64,000 nucleotides of DNA from JAUILH01 sp965230535 (GCA_965230535.1 OZ246009.1:124001-188000); one strand, 5' to 3'; shown: positions 18,402-27,119, counted from the stretch's first letter. A program made the numbers and translations. Notes: generated from the letters alone by a model not told the origin.

Positions 18402-19322
18402 TCAACAATTAGTTAACATGATGTTAACCATTTGGTCCAGAGAGACTTCCGGTTTCCATCCCCAATCCTCCTGTGCTCTGGAATCATCAATGGATGCAGG
18501 CCACGAGTCGGCTATTTTCTGCCTGAAATCAGGGGAATATTGGATTTCAAAGTCGGGTAAATACTTTTTAATGGCTTCACTCAATTCTTCAGGCGTAAAG
18601 TCTAAACCGCCCAAATTATATGAAGACCTTACTTTGATTGATTCTGAATCTGCTTCCATGATATCAATCGTTGCTCTTACCGCATCATCCATATATAACA
18701 TTGGCAGGCGCGTGTCTCCACTTAAAAAACAGGTATAAGTCCCATTTTTATTAGCCTCATGAAAAATCTCAATGGCATAATCCGTGGTACCACCGCCCGG
18801 AGGTGTTGAATAACTGATCAGTCCGGGATAACGAATACTTCTTACGTCTACACCAAATTTCTGATTGTAATATTCACACCATCTTTCACCAGCCTGTTTG
18901 CTAATGCCGTAAACAGTGTTAGGGTCCATAATGGTATCCTGAGGCGTGTTGTCTCTTGGTGTGGTTGGACCAAATACCGCGATTGAACTCGGCCAAAACA
19001 CCTTTTTAATAAGGCCGTCTTTTGCCAGGTTCAGGATATTGAACAGGCCGTCCATGTTTAGTTTCCATGCGAATTCCGGATTCTTTTCTGCAGTTGCAGA
19101 CAATAGGGCTGCCAAAAGATAAACATCAGTAATGGCGTACTTTTCACACACACTTTTCACTGCTTCCGCATCTAATACGTCCAGAGTTTCACTGTTCGCA
19201 TCATTCTCAATTGGCCTAATATCTGAGGCAATTACATTACTGTCACCAAAACGTTCTCTTAATTGACTGGTCAACTCGGATCCTATTTGTCCGCTTGCCC
19301 CTATTACCAGAATTCTCTTCAT
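18402..19322 (-). CDS. L-threonine 3-dehydrogenase, short-chain (epimerase-like) type
   Basis: The 306-aa protein belongs to the extended short-chain dehydrogenase/NAD-dependent epimerase family. It has the NAD loop 'IGASGQIGSEL' (GxxGxxG at 8-14), a Ser in 'PSSIAVFGPTTP' (about 112-113) and the catalytic Tyr138-x3-Lys142 ('YGISK'). 'SIRYPGLISYSTPPGGGTTDYA' and 'YMDDAVRATI' are characteristic of the non-zinc threonine dehydrogenase known from Flavobacterium frigidimaris. It oxidises L-threonine to 2-amino-3-oxobutyrate. No kbl (glycine C-acetyltransferase) gene is nearby. It diverges from hmgA across a 207-base region. Confidence 0.85.
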   Translation of the reverse strand: MKRILVIGASGQIGSELTSQLRERFGDSNVIASDIRPIENDANSETLDVLDAEAVKSVCEKYAITDVYLLAALLSATAEKNPEFAWKLNMDGLFNILNLAKDGLIKKVFWPSSIAVFGPTTPRDNTPQDTIMDPNTVYGISKQAGERWCEYYNQKFGVDVRSIRYPGLISYSTPPGGGTTDYAIEIFHEANKNGTYTCFLSGDTRLPMLYMDDAVRATIDIMEADSESIKVRSSYNLGGLDFTPEELSEAIKKYLPDFEIQYSPDFRQKIADSWPASIDDSRAQEDWGWKPEVSLDQMVNIMLTNC

Positions 19323-19434
19323 CTCACTTACTAAAACTTCAAAAAAAGATAAATATAAGTAAATGGCAAAACAAGCTAAGATTATTTATATTTGTTAAGA
19401 GATGTATAATTGGATACAATATTGTTACTTGACC

Positions 19435-19462
19435 GATCGCAAAGAATGGTTAAAGCGCGATC
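19435..19462. promoter_or_regulatory. Inverted repeat in the tdh-hmgA divergent region
   Basis: GATCGC (19435-19440) and GCGATC (19457-19462) form inverted arms around 16 bases, 67 bases before hmgA. The rest of the 207-base region is AT-rich with no exact TAnnTTTG box. It could be an operator or simply chance, since the arms are short. Confidence 0.25.
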
Positions 19463-19529
19463 CCGAATGATGTTTGTTCTGAACTCATTTAATTAATCTA
19501 ATTAGTAACTTACTTTAACGAAAATAATT

Positions 19530-20690
19530 ATGCCGTTTTATCATAAACTGGGTAAGATTCCGCATAAAAGACACACAACTTTCAAGAAGCCGGATGGTAG
19601 CTTTTACTATGAGCAATTGTTTGGGACGGTTGGTTTTGACGGTATGTCGTCACTGCTATACCACCACCACAGACCAACCATGGTAAAAGATATTCTTGAA
19701 TCTTATAGTGTTGAGCCGGAAATTGCCGTGAATAAAAACATGAAATCCTATGCTTTAAGAGGGTTTCAGGCAAAACCTACAGATGATTTTCTGGAGTCGC
19801 GTGTGGCCGTACTGGTTAACAGCGATTGTGAAATTCAACTAGCCGCACCTAAAAAATCCATGACGGATTACTTTTATAAAAATGCGGATTGTGATGAGTT
19901 GATCTTCATCCATCAGGGGTCAGGAGTGCTTAGAACACTCGTTGGAAACTTGAAGTTTGCTTATGGCGACTATCTGATGATTCCAAGAGGAATGATTTAT
20001 CAAATAGAGTTTGATACGGAAGATAACCGCTTATTTATAGTAGAATCTACCAGCCCAATGTACACACCAAAACGATATAGAAATTGGTTTGGACAGCTGT
20101 TGGAGCACTCTCCGTTTTGCGAACGCGATTTAAGACGTCCGGAAGATTTGGAAAGCCACGACGAGCTGGGAGAATTCATGATGAAGGTGAAAAAAGAGGG
20201 AATGATTCATCAATATGTATATGCCTCTCATCCGTTTGATGTGATTGGCTGGGATGGATACAATTACCCTTATGCATTTTCTATTCACGATTTTGAACCG
20301 ATTACAGGTCGTGTTCATCAACCGCCACCCGTGCATCAAACTTTTGAGTCTGCAGGTTTTGTGGTATGCTCTTTCTGTCCAAGGTTATACGATTATCACC
20401 CTGAGGCAGTACCAGCACCCTATAACCACAGTAATATAGATTCGGATGAAGTATTGTACTATGTGGATGGTGACTTCATGAGTAGAAATAACATTGAAAA
20501 GGGAATGATTACTCTGCACCCCGCAGGAATTCCACACGGACCACATCCTGGTGCCATGGAAAGAAGTTTGGGTAAAAAAGAAACCGCAGAGTTGGCTGTG
20601 ATGGTGGATACTTTCAAACCACTTAAGGTCACGAAGGCCGCCCTTGAATTAGATGCCGGAGATTATCATAAATCCTGGCTTGAACATTAA
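19530..20690 (+). CDS. hmgA: Homogentisate 1,2-dioxygenase
   Basis: The 386-aa cupin-fold dioxygenase opens the homogentisate ring with non-haem Fe(II) to give maleylacetoacetate in tyrosine and phenylalanine breakdown. Diagnostic segments are 'FHQGSGVLRT'-like 'IHQGSGVLRT', 'GDYLMIPRGMIYQIEF', 'GRVHQPPPVHQTFES', and the metal-site region 'HPAGIPHGPHPGAME' near the C-terminus. The length fits the shorter bacterial form rather than the 430-450 aa proteobacterial or mammalian one. It is followed after 35 bases by hppD, which makes its substrate, so the pair is an operon in which the later enzyme is encoded first. No maleylacetoacetate isomerase or fumarylacetoacetase gene is present in the window. 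Confidence 0.93.
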   Translation: MPFYHKLGKIPHKRHTTFKKPDGSFYYEQLFGTVGFDGMSSLLYHHHRPTMVKDILESYSVEPEIAVNKNMKSYALRGFQAKPTDDFLESRVAVLVNSDCEIQLAAPKKSMTDYFYKNADCDELIFIHQGSGVLRTLVGNLKFAYGDYLMIPRGMIYQIEFDTEDNRLFIVESTSPMYTPKRYRNWFGQLLEHSPFCERDLRRPEDLESHDELGEFMMKVKKEGMIHQYVYASHPFDVIGWDGYNYPYAFSIHDFEPITGRVHQPPPVHQTFESAGFVVCSFCPRLYDYHPEAVPAPYNHSNIDSDEVLYYVDGDFMSRNNIEKGMITLHPAGIPHGPHPGAMERSLGKKETAELAVMVDTFKPLKVTKAALELDAGDYHKSWLEH

Positions 20691-20725
20691 TATTTTGAGC
20701 ATGACTCAATCAAAAAAATAAAATT

Positions 20726-21889
20726 ATGTCAGCAGAAATTAAAGATTTAAAGAACTTACAAAATACAGAGTATTCACTTAAGAAATTGTTTGATGACGCA
20801 GAGGATTTCTTACCACTTTTAGGAACAGATTACGTGGAACTATATGTTGGAAACGCGAAACAATCAGCGCATTTTTACAAGACAGCATTCGGATTTCAGT
20901 CTGAAGCCTATTCTGGTTTGGAAACGGGTGTTAAGGACAAAGTATCTTATGTGCTGAAACAAGATAAAATTCGTTTGGTGTTGACCACCTCACTTGAAGA
21001 AGGCGGCGTCATCAATGAGCATATCAATAAGCACGGAGATGGTGTGAAAGTAGTTGCTCTTTGGGTAGAGGACGCAACTAAAGCTTTTGAAGAAACCACA
21101 AAAAGAGGCGCCAAACCTTTCATGCAACCAACGGTTGAAGAGGATGAGCACGGAAAAGTAGTCAGATCCGGAATTCATACCTATGGTGAAACTGTTCACA
21201 TTTTTGTGGAGAGAAAAGCATACAACGGGATTTTCCTGCCTGGTTATAAAAAGTGGGAATCTCACTACAATCCTGAGCCTGTTGGTTTAAAGTTTATCGA
21301 CCACATGGTAGGTAATGTTGGCTGGGATGAGATGAATACCTGGTGTGAATTTTATGCTAAGGTGATGGGCTTTGCCCAAATTATCTCGTTCGATGATAAA
21401 GACATTTCTACTGAGTACACTGCACTTATGAGTAAAGTAATGTCTAATGGTAACGGAAGGATTAAATTCCCGATTAATGAGCCTGCTGAAGGAAGAAAGA
21501 AGTCTCAGATAGAAGAGTACCTAGATTTCTACAACGGACCAGGTGTACAGCACATTGCTGTGGCAACTGACGATATTGTGTCGACTGTATCTGCTATGAG
21601 AGATCGTGGAGTAGAATTCCTGTATGTTCCGGAGAATTATTATGATGACCTTTTAGAAAGAGTAGGAGAGATTGATGAGGACGTGGAAATACTTAAAAAA
21701 CACGGAATCCTGATTGATAGAGACGATGAAGGTTATTTGCTTCAATTGTTTACTAAGCCGGTTGTAGACAGACCAACCATGTTCTTTGAAATCATTCAGA
21801 GAAAAGGGGCACAGTCTTTCGGAAAAGGAAACTTTAAAGCTTTATTTGAAGCGATTGAAAGAGAACAGGAAAACAGAGGAACTCTGTAA
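20726..21889 (+). CDS. hppD: 4-Hydroxyphenylpyruvate dioxygenase
   Basis: The 387-aa VOC-superfamily enzyme converts 4-hydroxyphenylpyruvate to homogentisate using Fe(II) and O2. The N-terminal half is the degenerate VOC module ('DYVELYVGNAKQSAHFYKT'); the C-terminal half holds the metal-binding residues, including His in 'IDHMVGNVG' and 'QHIAVATDDI' and Glu in 'MFFEIIQRKG'. The end 'GNFKALFEAIEREQ' is the family's usual C-terminus with the helix that gates the active site. It is cotranscribed with hmgA and ends at a strong bidirectional terminator. Confidence 0.96.
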   Translation: MSAEIKDLKNLQNTEYSLKKLFDDAEDFLPLLGTDYVELYVGNAKQSAHFYKTAFGFQSEAYSGLETGVKDKVSYVLKQDKIRLVLTTSLEEGGVINEHINKHGDGVKVVALWVEDATKAFEETTKRGAKPFMQPTVEEDEHGKVVRSGIHTYGETVHIFVERKAYNGIFLPGYKKWESHYNPEPVGLKFIDHMVGNVGWDEMNTWCEFYAKVMGFAQIISFDDKDISTEYTALMSKVMSNGNGRIKFPINEPAEGRKKSQIEEYLDFYNGPGVQHIAVATDDIVSTVSAMRDRGVEFLYVPENYYDDLLERVGEIDEDVEILKKHGILIDRDDEGYLLQLFTKPVVDRPTMFFEIIQRKGAQSFGKGNFKALFEAIEREQENRGTL

Positions 21890-21908
21890 TTCGATAGTTT
21901 ATAATTTT

Positions 21909-21942
21909 AAAAAAGGCGTAGCTAATTTAGCTACGCCTTTTT
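21909..21942. terminator. Strong bidirectional terminator between hppD and the anti-sigma gene
   Basis: AAAAGGCGTAGCTA (21911-21924) pairs perfectly with TAGCTACGCCTTTT (21928-21941) around a 3-nt loop. T runs occur on both strands, so it can end both convergent transcripts. Confidence 0.92.
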
Positions 21943-21949
21943 CTTGGAT

Positions 21950-22798
21950 TTAATTTTGGGATGTTCTTTCGTTAGAGCATGGCTTGGCTTCATTGCCATC
22001 AAAATCAAAGGCATTTCCATCAGCATCTTCGCGCCATTTTAACTCATAGTTAAATGTAGAGTTCTTGTATCTCCAGAACCTGAAGAAGCTTCTGATTTTG
22101 TGGCTCTTATTTTTCTCTATATACATGGCAATAGATAATCTTTTAATGCCGTTTTTCTTGAATTTTCCGGAATACACAAACTTAATTCCGGCCTTTTTTG
22201 CTTCTTTTTGAATCGCTTCAAGCTCTTTTCGTGTTGTTTCACTGGAAATTTCGAAACTCTTTTTGGTCAGCTTGAGCTTGGGTGCTTTGTCATGAGGTTT
22301 TCCGGCTTCAACTTTATTTGGGATCCCCGGTTTTTCATGTGAAGTAAATTCAATTGTGTCAAGTTGGGTTTCTTTTATGATATTGTCAGATTTGTCCTCA
22401 TCGTTTTTCGTTTTGCCCATAACAACTTGTTCTGGTTCATAGGTATTGGTCTGTTCATGACATACTTGGAGTTCTCCAAACTTTCCGGGCCTCAATTCAT
22501 TGAGTTTATGTCCCGGCATTCCGTTAATTAATTGGTGCTTGGGACTTGATTTTTCAACTGTACTTTGAGTGGTTTCTGTGCCCGGTAATAATAGTACTGT
22601 GCTAATAATAATCGCGCTTAGTGTCATAATCATGATGTTTTTAAAGGTTAAAAATCGTCTCCAAAACGAATGCTCGTCCTTGAGAATTTGCGTAGAAGAT
22701 TTTAAGAAAGCTGCCTGAGCCGCTTCAAAGGAAATGTGGGGCGCATCTTGTTTGGCCATGCCAAAAAGGTGGTCGATATCTTGTTCCGATCTATTCAT
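21950..22798 (-). CDS. Probable anti-sigma factor with one transmembrane helix and an unusual C-terminal domain
   Basis: The 282-aa protein begins MNRSEQDIDHLFGMAKQDAP, a cytoplasmic N-terminus of about 50 residues. One membrane helix follows ('IMIMTLSAIIISTVLLLPG', about 54-72), then a long exported region. Its C-terminus contains 'FEISSETTRKELEAIQKEAKKAGIKF' and 'GIKRLSIAMYI', which resembles a short repeat domain attached to BlaR1/TonB-like Bacteroidota membrane proteins (my recollection, not a search). ATG 22798 overlaps the sigma stop as ATGAATAG, so translation is probably coupled. Role inferred from position: it would bind and silence the ECF sigma until an envelope signal arrives. No canonical zinc anti-sigma motif was seen. 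Confidence 0.65.
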   Translation of the reverse strand: MNRSEQDIDHLFGMAKQDAPHISFEAAQAAFLKSSTQILKDEHSFWRRFLTFKNIMIMTLSAIIISTVLLLPGTETTQSTVEKSSPKHQLINGMPGHKLNELRPGKFGELQVCHEQTNTYEPEQVVMGKTKNDEDKSDNIIKETQLDTIEFTSHEKPGIPNKVEAGKPHDKAPKLKLTKKSFEISSETTRKELEAIQKEAKKAGIKFVYSGKFKKNGIKRLSIAMYIEKNKSHKIRSFFRFWRYKNSTFNYELKWREDADGNAFDFDGNEAKPCSNERTSQN

Positions 22799-23315
22799 AA
22801 GCAGTTTCATTTATGGAGTGAGTGATGTTTTGCTCGCTGAGCAATTTTTTTAAATGGATCCTGCCCCTTCTCAGCCTTTGTTTCACGGCAGATTCACTGA
22901 CATCCTGGAGCTTGGCAATTTCCTTAATGGCAAAACCATTAATTTCAAACAGAATCAGGCTTTCTTTTTGTTCTATGGGAAGCTTTGAGAGTGCCTCATA
23001 TAACATGCTTACCTCAATTAAACTATCTGGTTGAGCTCCTTCAGATTCAATAGAATTGAGGCCACCGATTCCCGTCTCCGGTTTTTTCTTTCGTTTGGAA
23101 TTCGACAAGAGTTTAATGGCTGTTCCACACAAAAAAGAGAACAAGGCCGTCTTGTTTTTGAGTGTGTCCCATTTCTTAAATGCCACCAATAGAGTTTCGT
23201 TCAGCAGATCTTCATGCTCCATTTCTCCATACACACGAACTCTGCAAAAGCGTTCGAATCGCTCATGGATCGGCTTGTAAGCCTGCATAAATTCCTGTTG
23301 TTTCCTGTGAGACAT
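22791..23315 (-). CDS. ECF-type RNA polymerase sigma factor
   Basis: The 174-aa protein has region 2 ('HEDLLNETLLVAFKKWDTL', 'FLCGTAIKLLSNSKRKK', residues about 30-80) and region 4 ('LSKLPIEQKESLILFEINGF', 'IKEIAKLQDVSESAVKQRLRRGR', about 110-165) joined by a short linker. This is the compact group 4 plan lacking regions 1 and 3. It is followed by and overlaps the membrane protein proposed as its anti-sigma. Upstream on the minus strand is TGTAACTTTTTTTTC, which may contribute to its own promoter; this is an inference. The target regulon cannot be read from the window. Confidence 0.92.
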   Translation of the reverse strand: MSHRKQQEFMQAYKPIHERFERFCRVRVYGEMEHEDLLNETLLVAFKKWDTLKNKTALFSFLCGTAIKLLSNSKRKKKPETGIGGLNSIESEGAQPDSLIEVSMLYEALSKLPIEQKESLILFEINGFAIKEIAKLQDVSESAVKQRLRRGRIHLKKLLSEQNITHSINETAYE

Positions 23316-23495
23316 CCTTTCGTTAAATGGTTTAGGGAGTTTGTGTACTGAAAGAAAAAAAAGTTACAATGAAAGTTCCTTTTTGCTAAAAAATCAAAAA
23401 ACATAGGTCATTTAAAGAAGGTCATTCATCTAATTTTAGTGAGCACTCAAATAATCTCAGTGTTTTTATCGCTCAGAATGTCTTACATTTAAAAT

Positions 23496-25487
23496 ATGCG
23501 CTTCTACCTGACGCTGATATTACTGCTCTTGTTGAAAGGAATCCATGCTCAAAACATCAATGGAACCATCAATACTTATATTGAAGTTAGTTCAGTTGAT
23601 ATGAATGAATCTTCAGCTGATTTTGTGGGGAATCCCGGACTTCAGGTGGATGATTCTTTAATCCTGATTCAGATGCAGGGCGCTGATATTAGCGGAACCC
23701 AGGTAGATACCATAAACGGAAGCGTCACCAATTACAATGGTGTAGGTTCTTGGGAACTGGTTGAGGTTTGTTCTGTGAATGGCAATACCGTTCATTTTAA
23801 GAAGCAATTCGAGAATAGCTACGGATCGGGCAAAATTCAGTTGATTCCACTCAATGTATATTCTAACGCCACTATTACAGATACACTCACCTGCCAGGCG
23901 TGGGACGGCACAACAGGAGGTGTTTTGGTTCTTTATAATAAGGGGACCTTAACGTTTAATGCACCCATTAATTTGGTGAGTAAAGGTTTTAGAGGCGGAC
24001 AACATTTTTTGTCTACCAATTCGTGCTCGTTTGCCGCTAATTTTACCGACTATGAGTATTCGGTATCCGGAGGAAATGGGGCTCAAAAGGGAGAAGGTGT
24101 GGCAGACTATGATCCAGATGGTGGAGGCAGAGGCCCGTATGCCAATGGCGGAGGTGGTGGAAACGACCACAATTCCGGAGGTGGTGGCGGTGGAAACCTG
24201 AGCTTTGGAGGCATAGGCGGAGAAAATGACGACCCCGGTCTATTTAATTGTAAAGGATATTACCCCGGGTTAGGGGGGAGAGGTTTGGCAAGTGATGGGT
24301 ATCGATTGTTTCTTGGCGGCGGCGGCGGTGCCGGTCATTCTAACAGTATGTGGGTAACCCATGGTGGCAATGGCGGAGGTATAGCCATTATTATAAGTGA
24401 TGACATTACAGGAAATGGAGAAACCATCTTTGGATATGGAACGAATGCCCCTGAAGCACATGGAGATGGTGCTGGAGGTGGCGGTGCCGGAGGCACGGTT
24501 TGTTTGCTTGCAGATAATCTAAATGGTGCACTGAATATTGATCTTCACGGTGGCAATGGTGGAAGTATGGACGCATCTATTGCGGCAAATACCAACCGTT
24601 GTTTTGGTCCGGGCGGCGGCGGCGGCGGTGGCACGATTCGCTACAAAGGCGCAACGGCATTGGCTGGTGTAAACGCCAATTTATCCGGAGGAAGTAATGG
24701 CATAGTGGTAAACTCAACTGCAGGATGTAATGGAGGCAACATCAACTCTGCTCCCGGAGGAACGGGCGTTGAAGAATTTAATGGAGAAGTTCCTGAAGGT
24801 ACTAAGTGTTCTGAATATTGTAGCCTGGTACACTCTGTTGATTTGGGAGGAAACGTGAATACCTGCGATCAGGACAGTGTTGTTTTGGATGCGCAAAATC
24901 CGGGTCTCATGTATACATGGTCTACCGGAGAGAGTACACAAACCATTGAGGTGTTTGGAGCAGCACAAATCTGGGTGATAGTGGATGATGGGTATTGCAT
25001 GGCGTGCGATACTGTTGAGGTGTCTAACTTTTCTAAACCAGACTATCCAACGGAGACCTTACATGAGATTTGTGATGGCGCTTCAGTTGTGCTGAATGCA
25101 GAGAACCCCGGAAACACTTATTTGTGGAACAATGGCGCGAATACTCAAACCATTGCGGTTAATCAGGGCGGCTTGTACACTGTAAATATCCATAATGGAA
25201 GTTGTTCAATTACCGCGTATTTTGATGTGTTCCAATGTTTCTCACCACCAAACACAATCACTCCAAATGGAGATGGCAGCAACGATTTCTGGATCATTGA
25301 TAACATCAATAACTACCAGAATAATACAGTGGAGATTTACAACCGAAGGGGTCAAACAGTTTTTAAAGCAAGCAATTATCAAAACAACTTCAATGCAGAC
25401 GGGTTACCCGGCGGTGTCTATTATTACAAGTTGGATTTAAACAACCAGGCAGATCCATTGTTTGGAACAATTACGGTAGTAAAATAA
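23496..25487 (+). CDS. Glycine-rich secreted protein with T9SS type B (gliding motility-associated) C-terminal domain
   Basis: The 663-aa precursor has a signal peptide (MRFYLTLILLLLLKGIHAQ). The region from about 190 to 430 is strongly glycine-rich ('GGGGGNDHNSGGGGGGN', 'GGGGGAGHS'), probably a flexible or parallel-beta surface domain. Two PKD/Ig-like repeats with paired Cys follow ('VVLDAQNPGLMYTWSTGESTQT' and 'VVLNAENPGNTYLWNNGANTQT'). The type B sorting tail is 'NTITPNGDGSNDFW' ... 'VEIYNRRGQTVF' ... 'LPGGVYYYKL' ... 'GTITVVK'. Its stop overlaps the start of a PorP/SprF gene, the outer-membrane partner class needed by type B cargo such as SprB. Confidence 0.88.
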   Translation: MRFYLTLILLLLLKGIHAQNINGTINTYIEVSSVDMNESSADFVGNPGLQVDDSLILIQMQGADISGTQVDTINGSVTNYNGVGSWELVEVCSVNGNTVHFKKQFENSYGSGKIQLIPLNVYSNATITDTLTCQAWDGTTGGVLVLYNKGTLTFNAPINLVSKGFRGGQHFLSTNSCSFAANFTDYEYSVSGGNGAQKGEGVADYDPDGGGRGPYANGGGGGNDHNSGGGGGGNLSFGGIGGENDDPGLFNCKGYYPGLGGRGLASDGYRLFLGGGGGAGHSNSMWVTHGGNGGGIAIIISDDITGNGETIFGYGTNAPEAHGDGAGGGGAGGTVCLLADNLNGALNIDLHGGNGGSMDASIAANTNRCFGPGGGGGGGTIRYKGATALAGVNANLSGGSNGIVVNSTAGCNGGNINSAPGGTGVEEFNGEVPEGTKCSEYCSLVHSVDLGGNVNTCDQDSVVLDAQNPGLMYTWSTGESTQTIEVFGAAQIWVIVDDGYCMACDTVEVSNFSKPDYPTETLHEICDGASVVLNAENPGNTYLWNNGANTQTIAVNQGGLYTVNIHNGSCSITAYFDVFQCFSPPNTITPNGDGSNDFWIIDNINNYQNNTVEIYNRRGQTVFKASNYQNNFNADGLPGGVYYYKLDLNNQADPLFGTITVVK

Positions 25488-26428
25488 TGAGAGTTACCTT
25501 GGTCATATCGCTTATGCTGATTGGGTTTGGACTTAGAGCTCAACAATTGCCGGCTTATTCTTTATGGACACAAAACCCTTACGTATTGAATCCGGCAGTT
25601 TCCGGTTACGATATGTTTATGGATTTCTCTCTGCACGGTAAAAAGCAGTGGGCAGGATTTGATGGCAGCCCGTTTAACCAGCAACTCACCATGCACAGTT
25701 CAATTAATGAGATGAGTTTGGGCGTGGGTGGCGGATTTTTCAACGACAACCTTGGAACCATCAAACATTCCGGATTTTTGCTGAGCTCAGCATATCATCT
25801 TCAGGTAGGTGAAGAAGTTAAACTGGGTTTTGGCTTGGGTGGTCGATTTTCGTTTTATGGACTTGATCAGGCAAAGTTGAATCTGCACGATCCTAATGAT
25901 GCATCTATTTCTTCGCAAATGAGGTCAGGGCTCGTTCCGGATGTGTCGTTTGGTATTCTATTGAGCAAATCTAATTTCATGTTTGGTTTGTCAGCTCAAA
26001 ACATGCTTTCCAGCAAAAGAGATTTGGGAACCAATCTGGCGATATCAGACATTTCTCACTTCAATTTTTATGGCTACTACAGAATTGAAGGCAACAACAA
26101 ATTCACGTTCACTCCGGCTGTTTATTCCAGTTACATTGTTGGATATCCGATTTACGTAGATGCCAGATTCATCACCAGTTATATGGAGCGCTATGACCTT
26201 GAATTAGGCTTTAAATCATCGAAAGATCTGGTTCTGGGACTTGGTTTCGAGATCATCGATTACCTAAAAGTAAGCTACAATTACGACCTGGTTTTGTCTG
26301 GATTACGACCAGGAACAAGTGGGTCTCATGAAATTCTAATCTCCTACGATTTCTACTATAATCCTCTATACAAAGGAAGCAAAAGGCGCTATAAATGGAT
26401 TACTAAAGGTACTCGTTCTTTAGATTGA
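25487..26428 (+). CDS. PorP/SprF family T9SS outer-membrane protein
   Basis: The 313-aa barrel has a signal peptide ('LRAQQ') and the family opening 'YSLWTQNPYVLNPAVSGYD', then 'KKQWAGFDGSPFNQQLTMHSSI' (the recurring 'QW.GF.G.P.T..L..H' block), 'GVGGGFFNDNLG', 'LSSAYHL' and late strands 'LELGFKSSKDLVLGLGFEI'. In Flavobacterium johnsoniae, SprF-type proteins are needed to secrete and attach type B cargo such as SprB. The ATG at 25487 overlaps the TAA of the cargo gene by one base (TAATGA), so the two are translationally coupled and very likely a matched cargo/partner pair. It usually also tethers the cargo at the surface. Confidence 0.92.
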   Translation: MRVTLVISLMLIGFGLRAQQLPAYSLWTQNPYVLNPAVSGYDMFMDFSLHGKKQWAGFDGSPFNQQLTMHSSINEMSLGVGGGFFNDNLGTIKHSGFLLSSAYHLQVGEEVKLGFGLGGRFSFYGLDQAKLNLHDPNDASISSQMRSGLVPDVSFGILLSKSNFMFGLSAQNMLSSKRDLGTNLAISDISHFNFYGYYRIEGNNKFTFTPAVYSSYIVGYPIYVDARFITSYMERYDLELGFKSSKDLVLGLGFEIIDYLKVSYNYDLVLSGLRPGTSGSHEILISYDFYYNPLYKGSKRRYKWITKGTRSLD

Positions 26429-26457
26429 TTAAAGTTTCCAGAGAAAACCTAACTTTA
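26425..26457 (+). promoter_or_regulatory. Probable promoter of the Imm26-like gene
   Basis: TTG (26425-26427) and TAACTTTA (26450-26457), a 7/8-type match to TAnnTTTG, are 22 bases apart. The start codon follows 20 bases later. Confidence 0.45.
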
Positions 26458-26477
26458 GTTGATTCAAATCACAGAAA

Positions 26478-27119
26478 ATGAAGAAAAGGGCGAAGGCAGG
26501 AGACGTATTTTCAGCAAAACTATCAAATGGACAATATATGTTTGGGCGTGTGTTGCTGGACATTAATACACAATGCATAAAATCAAAGAAAGTAGATAGA
26601 AAGGTATCTATGCTTGGAAAAAGAGCAATTTCTTATGTGATAGAAGTGTTTGATGCCATTCAGGACAATGAGGAGATGCCCATAGATCCAACTGTGTTAA
26701 TTCCGGGAATATCTGTTGATCCTGAGTCTTTTGAAGAAGATCGATGGAACATCATTGGACATATTGAGGTTGATCCTAAGGAAGTGGACTTTCAGGAAGA
26801 TTATGAATATTATGAAGGTGAAGTCATTTTCTATAGAGGAGAATTGGTTATTTCGGGCAAATTGGATGATGATCAATTATACGCTTTGGACTCAGGGTAC
26901 TTTTTAAACTCTTCAGACCTGTTTGATGCTGCAATTGTGTTGAAGGGTAAGCCTGAACTTTCAAAGTATCAGACAGACATAGAAAAATATGACAAACGTT
27001 TTAGTCAGGCTGACTTAAGAAAACGTGTTTTTCAGGCGATAGGTGAAGAACCGGAAATGGATTACTATCATCTGGCTTTAAAACATGGTTTTGATACAAC
27101 TCGATTCTTCGACAAGTAA
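26478..27119 (+). CDS. Imm26-like immunity-type protein
   Basis: The 213-aa cytoplasmic protein lacks a signal peptide. Its opening 'KAGDVFSAKLSNGQYMFGRVL' matches the recurring start of the Imm26 fold ('GDvF.ipL.dG.y.yGRvL'), and 'DRWNIIGHIEV' fits a later conserved block. In polymorphic toxin systems Imm26 members neutralise delivered toxins. No toxin gene or delivery gene is next to it, so it is an orphan, an immunity gene kept without its toxin, or a family member with another job. The C-terminal part (about 130-213, 'GYFLNSSDLFDAAIVLKG') is acidic and unrecognised. Family assignment is from memory of the motif and is moderately uncertain. Confidence 0.55.
   Translation: MKKRAKAGDVFSAKLSNGQYMFGRVLLDINTQCIKSKKVDRKVSMLGKRAISYVIEVFDAIQDNEEMPIDPTVLIPGISVDPESFEEDRWNIIGHIEVDPKEVDFQEDYEYYEGEVIFYRGELVISGKLDDDQLYALDSGYFLNSSDLFDAAIVLKGKPELSKYQTDIEKYDKRFSQADLRKRVFQAIGEEPEMDYYHLALKHGFDTTRFFDK

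Noticed and set aside
18412..18428. GTTAACATGATGTTAAC inverted repeat
   Set aside because: It lies entirely within the last codons of the threonine dehydrogenase gene (MVNIMLTNC), so its symmetry is most simply codon-driven.
24110..24650. GGAGGTGG/GGCGGC-rich repeats that look like a repeat array
   Set aside because: The repeats are in frame and encode the glycine-rich part of the T9SS cargo; there are no regular spacers, so this is not a CRISPR array.
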